A program made the translations under genes and the position numbers. Shown piece after piece: positions 1-5,337 of a DNA stretch of 5,337 bases (the first letter of the stretch is position 1; every line of letters begins with the position of its first letter). The notes below the pieces were generated by a model. That model ran no database searches and was not told the origin of the DNA. It saw only the letters and a list, made by a program, of their open reading frames with translations. Origin of the DNA: Clostridia bacterium (GTDB lineage: Bacteria; Bacillota; Clostridia; CAKSNL01; HGM11501); contig JAFPCL010000134.1 of assembly GCA_017390225.1 (NCBI GenBank), positions 1 through 5,337 on the forward strand, in the 5' to 3' direction.

Positions 1-530
1 ATGCGCTCTTTTTCGTCCTCGTTGGGGCAAATCAGCATATAGGTATCTGTTTCTTCCATGACCGTGCCCACAAAGCTTTGCTCCCCTTCGGGGAAAAGCA
101 TTTTATTCTTTTTCTCCTCGGTAGCAAAAATCCACCATGTGCCGTGCATGAGAAGCTCCACCGTGCCCTCTTCTGCATATTGATAAGAAAAGCCCGTGCC
201 GAAATTGGATGTGTTGTCCTCCACGGGAACTTCACTTCCCGGCACACTGTAGAGAATCTCGCCGTCTGCGGCATCGTGGCGCTCCTTGCGCGTGCTTTTT
301 AGTCCCGTGTCCATGTAAAGTGTGCCATCAATGCAGACCATGGGAATGAGATCCCACTGCTCTTTTACGGGGGTAACCGGCGGCACATAGGAATAACCCC
401 AGGTGGAGAAAACCACGGGCTTATTCTTTTTCATGCAGTACCGATCGATGGCATACATGCCACATACTGTCAGCAAAATAACCGCTACAGATGCACTAAA
501 AATGATGATCTTTTTCTTTGTGATTTTCAT
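1..530 (-). CDS. Membrane-anchored extracellular protein, possibly DUF3221-type; 3' end cut by window
   Basis: A continuous frame of 176 codons runs from the ATG at 530 off the left edge, with no stop. It begins one base after the previous gene's TAA. A modest site AAGGTG at 538-543 lies inside the end of that gene, suggesting translational coupling. Residues 1-7 are basic (MKITKKK) and about 8-27 form a membrane anchor; Cys23 is preceded by Val, so a lipobox is unlikely. The extracellular part has a distinctive block: MVCIDGTLYMDTGL (64-77), EDNTSNFGTGFSYQY (104-118) and ELLMHGTWWIFATEE (125-139). I recall this block from uncharacterised clostridial proteins. Then comes FVGTVMEETDTYMLICPNED (153-172), which resembles the start of a DUF3221-type OB-like domain. 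The rest lies outside the window. That it is a real gene is well supported; the family name is tentative and the function unknown. Confidence 0.82.
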   Translation of the reverse strand, partial: MKITKKKIIIFSASVAVILLTVCGMYAIDRYCMKKNKPVVFSTWGYSYVPPVTPVKEQWDLIPMVCIDGTLYMDTGLKSTRKERHDAADGEILYSVPGSEVPVEDNTSNFGTGFSYQYAEEGTVELLMHGTWWIFATEEKKNKMLFPEGEQSFVGTVMEETDTYMLICPNEDEKER

Positions 531-531
531 T

Positions 532-1854
532 TTACTGCACCTTGAAAACTTCTAAACTGCCTTCTCCCAAGCCTTCGGATATCTCAACCACACGGCGAAA
601 CACCGAGTCCTTATCGCCGTTTCGCACGAAAGACATCTGCGCTTCTATGACGCCTTCGCCGATTTCCGAGAAGGATACCAAAACGGAGCATGCGCCGTCG
701 TAGGTGAGATACAGGGCAAAGTTTTCTTTGAAGCTTTTAGGGCGAACATACCCTTCGCGATTGGAAAGCACCGTGAGAGCCGCTAAATTCTGTGCGCCGT
801 AGGAGCTGTTAATAAGGCTTGCCAGCGAGGAAAAATTCACTCGATGCAGCTCTGCCAAGCGGCGAATGTCAAAGCTTTCCGTTTCATTCTCCATCATTTT
901 TCCGATATTGTCTGCGATTTTATCGATATCTGCCCGCAAATAATAGATTTCCTTCGGCTTGGTGTAGTCCATAGAGCCGATGGCGGCAATTTCTTCTGCC
1001 ATCTCCGCATTCGGGGCATAATAGGCAATAAATTCTTTAGTGACAGCCAAAGATGCACTTTCCGTCACCAAGGAAATCGCTTCATTGACATAAAAGTCAT
1101 CTACCGCTATGGTCTTTGTGACTACAAATTCTTCGGGCTCTTCGATGGTAGGCTCTTCTTCAAAAACAATGCCCGAAGCTTCCTGGGCTTCATACACGCG
1201 CACAATGGTAACAATGGCTTGCTCGACGGTATAGGTGCCTTGGGGGTCATAGAGATTATTGCCCACGCCGTTCATGATGCCCATATTGCACATGACCTGC
1301 ACACTGTCCATTGCCCAATCGGAAATCATATCCTGGTCTTCAAAGGTGAAATACATTTCCGTCACGGGCACAGGCACGGTTTGATTCACGGCACGGCATA
1401 AAATCACCGCCGCTTCTTCGCGGGTCAAAAAGGCATCGGGTGCAAATTCCGTTTCGGATTTGCCGCTGATGATTCCCATGGCATACAGGCGAATGACCGC
1501 TTCATTGTCCGTATCTTCAAAGGGCGCACGCATTTTTTCCATATCCACGCCGCCCAAAATGGCAACGTAGTTATCGATGAGCTCACAAAATGCTTCTCTT
1601 GTGATGGCTTCGTGGTACAGATAAGGCTTTCCCGTTTCGGTGATGCCCAGCACCTGTGCCGTTTCGATTCCTTCATTTGCCCACTTGGAGGGTGCAGGCA
1701 CGGCGATTGCCGTTTCTGCAATTTCCGCAGGGGTGTATATAGTATCCACGTTTTCTTCCGCTTCGCCCAAAGCGGACACGCCTGTTGCCTGTGCCGCTAC
1801 GGCAAGCCCCATTGCAAAGATAAGTGCTAAAATAATCGATATGAATTTTTTCAT
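532..1854 (-). CDS. SLH-domain cell-wall-anchored protein with an unidentified C-terminal domain (440 aa)
   Basis: The frame runs back to 2010 inside the upstream lipoprotein gene, but the ATG at 1854 is correct: GGAGGAA at 1861-1867 is six bases upstream and the product then starts with a standard signal peptide (residues 1-23, cleavage near Ala-Gln-Ala). Three S-layer-homology repeats follow at about 56-101, 110-156 and 170-222. The second is the clearest, with FEDTDNEAVIRLYAMGIISG then FAPDAFLTREEAAVIL. SLH repeats bind pyruvylated secondary cell-wall polymer. The usual TRAE motif reads TREA (85-88), TREE (144-147) and TVEQ (199-202), so the third repeat lacks the arginine. An acidic, proline-containing linker (about 231-242, FEEEPTIEEPEE) leads to a C-terminal domain of about 195 aa: a helical part near 260-360, then GAQNLAALTVLSNREGYV and a beta-rich end (LYLTYDGACSVLVSFSEIGE). 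I cannot name this domain. Confidence 0.93.
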   Translation of the reverse strand: MKKFISIILALIFAMGLAVAAQATGVSALGEAEENVDTIYTPAEIAETAIAVPAPSKWANEGIETAQVLGITETGKPYLYHEAITREAFCELIDNYVAILGGVDMEKMRAPFEDTDNEAVIRLYAMGIISGKSETEFAPDAFLTREEAAVILCRAVNQTVPVPVTEMYFTFEDQDMISDWAMDSVQVMCNMGIMNGVGNNLYDPQGTYTVEQAIVTIVRVYEAQEASGIVFEEEPTIEEPEEFVVTKTIAVDDFYVNEAISLVTESASLAVTKEFIAYYAPNAEMAEEIAAIGSMDYTKPKEIYYLRADIDKIADNIGKMMENETESFDIRRLAELHRVNFSSLASLINSSYGAQNLAALTVLSNREGYVRPKSFKENFALYLTYDGACSVLVSFSEIGEGVIEAQMSFVRNGDKDSVFRRVVEISEGLGEGSLEVFKVQ

Positions 1855-1860
1855 TTTATG

Positions 1861-1867
1861 TTCCTCC
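1861..1867 (-). promoter_or_regulatory. Ribosome binding site deciding the start of the SLH protein
   Basis: The minus strand reads GGAGGAA immediately after the lipoprotein gene's TAA stop and six bases before the ATG at 1854. This near-perfect site sits in the largest gap of the cluster (13 bases) and rules out the longer reading that begins inside the upstream gene. Confidence 0.85.
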
Positions 1868-2368
1868 TTAGTCTGCCAAAGTGAGTGTTGCGGCAAAATC
1901 TTCCAATTCTTTTTGCAAGGCTTCGCTTGTGTTTTTAGGATATTTCCAAGAAACGATATACACCGTTTCGCCTGCCACATGAAGCTGAAACCAAAGGGTG
2001 TCTCCGTCAAGGTCTTGACCGCAAAGGGAATAGCCCATCAAATCCTCAAAAATATAATCCTCATTATCTTTTAAGAAACGGCTTCTTGCGGATATTTCAT
2101 CTGCATTTTTATAAGTTGTGACTTTGAGCTCCACATCGTCTTTTTTTATGTATTCCCATGTTTCTTCCAAAGCACCGTCATCCTGTTCTTTTTCGTATAC
2201 ATAGTGTTCGGGGATGGTCATCGTGTACCCTTCCCCCGCATGTACTGATGCGCCGCCGACGGTGGTGTAGATGGTGTCGTTTTTCGCTTCGGGCAAATAT
2301 TGGGGTTTTTGGCATCCCGAAAACAAAAGGACGGTAAGCAATAGAAAAATCCCTATTCTTTTCTTCAT
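1868..2368 (-). CDS. Secreted lipoprotein, possibly PsbP/DcrB-like fold (166 aa)
   Basis: The ATG at 2368 is chosen over an upstream in-frame codon at 2440 because the strong site GGGGAGG at 2376-2382 lies seven bases before it and the protein then opens with a textbook lipoprotein signal. That signal is MKKR, a leucine-rich core, then LLFSGC with the lipidated cysteine at 19. The mature part is short and acidic. Its order of elements (GYTMTIPEHYVYE, an ELKVTTYKNADE stretch, a GYSLCGQDLDGDTLWFQ segment, VYIVSWKYPKNTSEALQKEL, and a final helix) resembles the PsbP/DcrB-like fold common in small Gram-positive lipoproteins. That fold call is inference. Cys116 is the only cysteine in the mature chain apart from the lipidated one. 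Its start overlaps the stop of the membrane-binding-protein gene as ATGA, so translation is probably coupled. It likely sits on the outer face of the membrane near that protein's exposed domain. Confidence 0.9.
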   Translation of the reverse strand: MKKRIGIFLLLTVLLFSGCQKPQYLPEAKNDTIYTTVGGASVHAGEGYTMTIPEHYVYEKEQDDGALEETWEYIKKDDVELKVTTYKNADEISARSRFLKDNEDYIFEDLMGYSLCGQDLDGDTLWFQLHVAGETVYIVSWKYPKNTSEALQKELEDFAATLTLAD

Positions 2369-3825
2369 GATTGTGCCTCCCCTATACCGACATAGCCGGT
2401 TTCTTCGATAATATATTGCCCTTCCTCCGATAAAATCCAATCCAATAGCTTATCCACATTGTCGTTTTCCTGTTCTTCATAGGTGACAGCATAAATGGGA
2501 GTGACGATTGGATAACTGCCGTTTCGGATATTGTCTGCCGTGGGGGCGATGCCGTCCACGGAAACCATTTTGATATCGGGATTTTTTATGATGCCTTCCA
2601 CATAGAAGCGGAAGGAAAAGCCGATAGAGCCGGCTTTGCTTCGGTAATCGGACACACGCTCAATGATGCCCGACATTAAATCTTGCACCTGCTCGGTGGG
2701 CGGCTCCATGAGCGGTGTGCCGTCCATGAACCGCTCCAGCATGCTTTGACTGCCGCTCCCTTGATTGCGCTGATAGGCAAAAATCTCTTCATCCGCGCCG
2801 CCGACCTCTTTCCAGTTGGTAATTTCTCCGGCATAAATTCCTTTGATTTGCTCGGTGGTGAGATTGTCGATGGGGTTATCCTTATGCACAAAAAACACAA
2901 AAGCTTCCGTGCCGATGGGCGTGTAAACAAACGTCGTGCCACATTCTTCGGCATAAGCTCTTTGCTCCTCGGAAGGATACACACCGATGAAAATATCTGT
3001 CTCTTGTTCCGCTAAAAGCCGATAGCCGCTTGGGGTGTTGTTGTATTCAAACTTGCCGTCATAAAGCTGTGTTGTTTCGGGATATGTGGCATGGACAAAG
3101 CCGGAATACACAGGAAACAGCGCCGCCGCTCCGTCGATTCGCGGCAGATTTTCCGTGAAATGCAAGGCTTCACTTTTGGTTTTGACGATTTTGGAGCTTT
3201 CCTCAAAGGGCAGATATTCATGCACATTGATATTGGGGGAAGTGTTAACGGTGATGCTCTCATCGTAGCGAATCAGCCCGTAGTTTGCGCCCAGCGCCAG
3301 CCCATACAGAATAAGTCCTGTGCACCAAAAAGCCAAAAACTTCTTTTTCTTTTTCAGCCACAAAAGGGGCACGAGCAGTGACGGCAAAATCAGCATTCCG
3401 ATGACCGAGAGAGCTGTATGGATGCCAATGCTCGAAAAAATCAGCCATTTGACAATCCCCACATAAAAGCCGGCAAACAAGATAGCCGCCGTACCGATAA
3501 TCCGCAACAGCACATACCATATTTTTTGGGCTTTCGGGGACTTATCCACGGTAAAAAGAAACAGTCCGTATACCACATAAAAAACAATCAGAAGAATATC
3601 CGTATATCCGACATAAGCACCTCTTCTTGCGGCTTCTATCATGTGATACACCGCAAACAAAGCGCCCGGTGCGCCGCCCCAGAAAAAGCCCTTATGCAAT
3701 AAAACAGCAGATAACAACAGGCATAAAACCCGAAAAAGCGCCATCGGTGTTCCGAAAGAATATCCGCCCAAAAAATCCATGGCAAGATACAACAGAACCG
3801 GCAAATAGCCCATGTATTTCCTCAT
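2365..3825 (-). CDS. Polytopic membrane domain fused to PstS-like phosphate-binding domain (486 aa)
   Basis: Residues 1-185 carry about seven hydrophobic helices (roughly 5-23, 28-44, 49-64, 74-93, 103-125, 137-157, 163-185). The KKKKK loop at 158-162 should be cytoplasmic, which puts the C-terminal half outside. Residues about 200-486 resemble type 2 periplasmic binding proteins of the PstS/PBP-like family. Supporting elements are LPRIDG at 227-232 with FPVYSGF after it, TDIFIG at 276-281, NLTTEQIKGIYAGEITNWKE at 331-350, RNQGSGSQ at 353-360, and the C-terminal DKLLDWILSEEGQ. Arg353, Ser357, Gly358 and Ser359 keep the spacing of the E. coli PstS phosphate ligands Arg135, Ser139, Gly140 and Thr141. 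The expected Asp56 equivalent appears to be Val282 in a hand alignment, so ligand choice may differ. No ABC permease or ATPase gene is adjacent. The ribosome binding site GAGAGGGA is at 3833-3840, and the start overlaps the upstream stop as ATGA. Domain calls are solid; the role is unknown. Confidence 0.9.
   Translation of the reverse strand: MRKYMGYLPVLLYLAMDFLGGYSFGTPMALFRVLCLLLSAVLLHKGFFWGGAPGALFAVYHMIEAARRGAYVGYTDILLIVFYVVYGLFLFTVDKSPKAQKIWYVLLRIIGTAAILFAGFYVGIVKWLIFSSIGIHTALSVIGMLILPSLLVPLLWLKKKKKFLAFWCTGLILYGLALGANYGLIRYDESITVNTSPNINVHEYLPFEESSKIVKTKSEALHFTENLPRIDGAAALFPVYSGFVHATYPETTQLYDGKFEYNNTPSGYRLLAEQETDIFIGVYPSEEQRAYAEECGTTFVYTPIGTEAFVFFVHKDNPIDNLTTEQIKGIYAGEITNWKEVGGADEEIFAYQRNQGSGSQSMLERFMDGTPLMEPPTEQVQDLMSGIIERVSDYRSKAGSIGFSFRFYVEGIIKNPDIKMVSVDGIAPTADNIRNGSYPIVTPIYAVTYEEQENDNVDKLLDWILSEEGQYIIEETGYVGIGEAQS
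2376..2382 (-). promoter_or_regulatory. Ribosome binding site deciding the start of the lipoprotein
   Basis: The minus strand reads GGGGAGG seven bases before the ATG at 2368. It lies inside the last codons of the upstream binding-protein gene. It supports the 166-aa form with an intact lipoprotein signal rather than the 190-aa form starting at 2440. Confidence 0.85.
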
Positions 3826-4112
3826 TTTTTTGTCCCTCTCTTTCCCATTACCTTGGCTGTGATGAAAGCAAGAAGAATAGCAAGTAGCCCCACGCCAATC
3901 AATATAAAATAAATAATCGCTTCCAGCTGTGGCCAGCCGCCGGCAGAATAGTGCCCGAAAAATTCAACGTATAACAGCGCCGCATACAAAAGCCACAAAA
4001 GGCACAGATATAAAGGAATTCTTTTCAGGTGCTTATGCTTTACTTTTAGGCATAGCACCAGCTGTACTGCGTAAACAATACAAAACAAAAAAACAAGAAC
4101 CGCAAAATGCAT
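3822..4112 (-). CDS. Small three-helix membrane protein (96 aa)
   Basis: The frame extends upstream to 4160, but the ATG at 4112 is chosen because AAGGAGAG at 4121-4128 sits eight bases before it and the previous gene's TAA ends one base away. The longer form would overlap that gene by 47 bases. The protein is almost entirely hydrophobic, with helices at about residues 3-22, 31-50 and 64-86. A basic loop KVKHKHLKR lies between the first two, and the C-terminus is the basic KVMGKRGTKK. Under the positive-inside rule, the first loop and the C-terminus are cytoplasmic and the N-terminus is outside. It has no recognisable motif. Its place directly before the membrane-anchored binding protein, with an ATGA overlap, suggests a small partner subunit, but nothing in the sequence shows this directly. 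Confidence 0.8.
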   Translation of the reverse strand: MHFAVLVFLFCIVYAVQLVLCLKVKHKHLKRIPLYLCLLWLLYAALLYVEFFGHYSAGGWPQLEAIIYFILIGVGLLAILLAFITAKVMGKRGTKK

Positions 4113-4113
4113 C

Positions 4114-5064
4114 TTATTTTCTCTCCTTGCGTTTTTTGACAACCATAAATCCAATGACAACGCCCAAAAATCCTATCAAAAGAACACTATAGCGGAAAAT
4201 CCTGCCTGCCACTTTCGTTTCAAGAAAAGGCAAATCCGCATCGTTTGCCGAAAACAGTGCCAAAATTTTGGCGCGGTCAATGAATTTCATCGTATACGCA
4301 CCCACGGGAAGGCTTGACATATGCATGCCGTATTTATCGACCTTGCCGTCATCGGTTATAAAGGCATAGCCCGAAAAGCCGTTGATGGTGATATACATGC
4401 CGTTTTGAATCACAAAGCCCTCTTCGTTTTTTCTTTCTAAAGAAACGTCTTCAATGTCCGTCAGCATAATGCCGTCGATGGCTTGATAGAAGGCATCCAC
4501 ATCGATATCGTAAACCTTGCCGTAATAATAAATTTGAATTTCTTCTGCCGCTTCTTCGGGAACGCCCAGCAGTGCCGCCAAAGAAATGTCCTCGCCTTCG
4601 GTTTTCAGCCCTGCATTTTCTCTATCGAGTCTTTCCTCTTCCGCTTCTTCATAGCGTCCTTCGTGAAGATATCTTTCAAACCGCTCCCACATATCGCCCG
4701 ACACATGCGCAAGCTCCATGGTGGCAGTGTCATAGCTTGTCACCTCAAAAATGTCGGTGGGGTTATGCTCATCAAAGTATGTAAAAAGATACACTTTTCC
4801 CTGTTCTACACGGAAATCCCCCACCGCATTGGCTCTCGGCCAGGTTTTTGCCAAGCCGTCTAAAACCACATCCCCTTTAATCTTCTTTGTGGGAATCACC
4901 TCAACAAAGCTTTCCTCGCCGTTTGAATCGAAGGAAACCACCTCACCAAAGAAGATTTTTGCATTATCTTCATGCAACAAATCCTCCGGTATACTGCCGG
5001 CAAATGCCGTCGTACAGGAAAAAAGGACGGTCAAAAAGCAAAAAATAACGAATATTTTTTTCAT
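4114..5064 (-). CDS. Secreted, C-terminally membrane-anchored protein of unknown function (316 aa)
   Basis: The start is set by GAGGAG at 5073-5078, eight bases upstream, and overlaps the preceding stop as ATGA. Residues 1-22 form a signal peptide with likely cleavage after Ala-Phe-Ala at 20-22. Cys17 makes a lipobox (LFSC) conceivable but poorer. Residues about 33-118 look beta-rich (FFGEVVSF, a KIKGDV step, then VYLFTYFDEHNPTDIFEVTS). This resembles the layout of OB-fold/NTR-like extracellular domains, but only as a weak inference. Residues about 125-160 are a highly charged helical stretch (MWERFERYL, EEAEEERLDREN). A second possible beta domain spans about 175-275. A hydrophobic segment at about 292-310 is followed by the basic tail KKRKERK, giving a type I topology with the bulk outside the cell. 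I recall similar uncharacterised proteins in Clostridia but know no function. The stop is one base before the next start. Confidence 0.88.
   Translation of the reverse strand: MKKIFVIFCFLTVLFSCTTAFAGSIPEDLLHEDNAKIFFGEVVSFDSNGEESFVEVIPTKKIKGDVVLDGLAKTWPRANAVGDFRVEQGKVYLFTYFDEHNPTDIFEVTSYDTATMELAHVSGDMWERFERYLHEGRYEEAEEERLDRENAGLKTEGEDISLAALLGVPEEAAEEIQIYYYGKVYDIDVDAFYQAIDGIMLTDIEDVSLERKNEEGFVIQNGMYITINGFSGYAFITDDGKVDKYGMHMSSLPVGAYTMKFIDRAKILALFSANDADLPFLETKVAGRIFRYSVLLIGFLGVVIGFMVVKKRKERK
4121..4128 (-). promoter_or_regulatory. Ribosome binding site deciding the start of the 96-aa membrane protein
   Basis: The minus strand reads AAGGAGAG eight bases before the ATG at 4112, inside the final lysine/arginine/glutamate codons of the 316-aa protein. 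It selects the 96-aa form over the 112-aa reading from 4160. Confidence 0.8.
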
Positions 5065-5337
5065 GACATCCGCTCCTCTATTGATTGTAATTGCTCCAAA
5101 AGGATTGGAATATCACGGATGACGGTATCGTATATAATCCCTAAATCCACATTGCCGTATTCATGAACAATCCGATTTCTCATTCCTTTCATAGCTCTCC
5201 ACGGAACATCGGCGTATTTTTCTTTGAACGCATCCGTCAGCTTGTCGGAATTTTCAGAAATTTGAATTAAGCGAAACATAACAGAGTCTAAAAGAACCTC
5301 GTTCTTTTTCAATTCATCTTTTGATTTTACTCCTAAT
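5061..5337 (-). CDS. HepT-like (DUF86) ribonuclease toxin, 5' end cut by window
   Basis: This is the C-terminal 91 residues of a small helical protein ending in TGA at 5061-5063. The frame stays open to the right edge, so the true start lies outside. A TTG at 5312 would give 83 aa, but it has no well-spaced ribosome binding site and would remove the first helix of a family usually somewhat over 100 aa long. The visible part matches the DUF86/HepT pattern: a helix resembling LIQISENSDKL, then PWRAMKGMRNRIVHEY followed by NVDL. It contains the family's R-N-x3-H-x-Y signature (Arg53, His58, Tyr60 counted from the first visible codon). In characterised HepT/MntA systems this motif is the RNase centre, and the tyrosine is AMPylated by the partner nucleotidyltransferase MntA. 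No MntA gene is inside the window; it would be expected just upstream. The stop overlaps the next gene as ATGA. Family assignment is firm; activity is inferred. Confidence 0.85.
   Translation of the reverse strand, partial: LGVKSKDELKKNEVLLDSVMFRLIQISENSDKLTDAFKEKYADVPWRAMKGMRNRIVHEYGNVDLGIIYDTVIRDIPILLEQLQSIEERMS

Noticed and set aside
32..274. 80-codon minus-strand frame near the left edge
   Set aside because: It is a shadow of the longer frame starting at 530, which has coherent extracellular motifs and follows the upstream gene by one base.
844..1401. Open frame of 185 codons on the plus strand
   Set aside because: It lies wholly antisense to the SLH repeats and C-terminal domain, has no signal or recognisable domain, and its histidine/isoleucine-rich composition is what the complement of this coding frame would give.
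1855..1867. Terminator or promoter in the widest gap
   Set aside because: Thirteen bases hold only the ribosome binding site; there is no hairpin, T-run or room for promoter boxes.
1855..2010. 52-residue N-terminal extension of the SLH protein
   Set aside because: It is out-of-frame reading of the lipoprotein gene. The GGAGGAA site and the signal peptide both place the start at 1854.
1640..2074. Open frame of 144 codons on the plus strand
   Set aside because: It is antisense across the junction of two well-supported genes, has no family resemblance, and most of it is the complement of the signal peptide and lipoprotein coding frames.
3260..3520. Second minus-strand frame inside the membrane-domain gene, and the A-rich KKKKK stretch as a frameshift site
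   Set aside because: The runs before the lysine codons read G-AAA-AAG, not a canonical slippery heptamer, and the alternative product has no recognisable features. The main frame is continuous through both domains.
5313..5335. ATG at 5317 preceded by AGGAG as the start of a separate gene
   Set aside because: That frame reads ATG AAT TGA and stops at once. The HepT frame has no well-spaced start there, so the HepT gene most likely begins beyond the window edge.

Overview
The window looks like a piece of a Clostridia (Bacillota) chromosome. The grounds are strong GGAGG-type ribosome binding sites, signal peptides beginning MKK, an S-layer-homology (SLH) protein, a clostridial-type lipoprotein and mid-range base composition. 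The genus cannot be fixed from sequence alone. All seven genes lie on the minus strand, so transcription runs from the right edge (position 5337) to the left edge (position 1). The first and last genes are cut by the window edges.

In transcription order: (1) the 3' part of a HepT-like (DUF86) toxin gene, >5337 to 5061; (2) a 316-aa secreted, C-terminally membrane-anchored protein, 5064-4114; (3) a 96-aa three-helix membrane protein, 4112-3822; (4) a 486-aa fusion of about seven membrane helices to a PstS-like phosphate-binding domain, 3825-2365; (5) a 166-aa lipoprotein, 2368-1868; (6) a 440-aa secreted protein with three SLH repeats and a C-terminal domain I cannot name, 1854-532; (7) the first 176 codons of a membrane-anchored extracellular protein, possibly of DUF3221 type, 530 to <1.

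The packing is extreme. Three junctions are ATGA stop/start overlaps, two have a single base between stop and start, and the widest gap is 13 bases. No terminator or promoter is visible inside the window. This is almost certainly one operon with translational coupling, whose promoter lies beyond the right edge.

Six consecutive products are exported or membrane-embedded and one is predicted to attach to the cell wall, so the cluster reads as an uncharacterised cell-envelope operon. The PstS-like domain has no ABC permease or ATPase beside it and is tethered to its own membrane domain. This suggests ligand sensing or presentation rather than classical transport, but that is inference. The toxin-family gene fused by overlap to the head of this operon is the other unusual point. 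No stretch over 300 bases lacks a gene, and I see no tRNA, rRNA, CRISPR array, insertion sequence or significant repeat.
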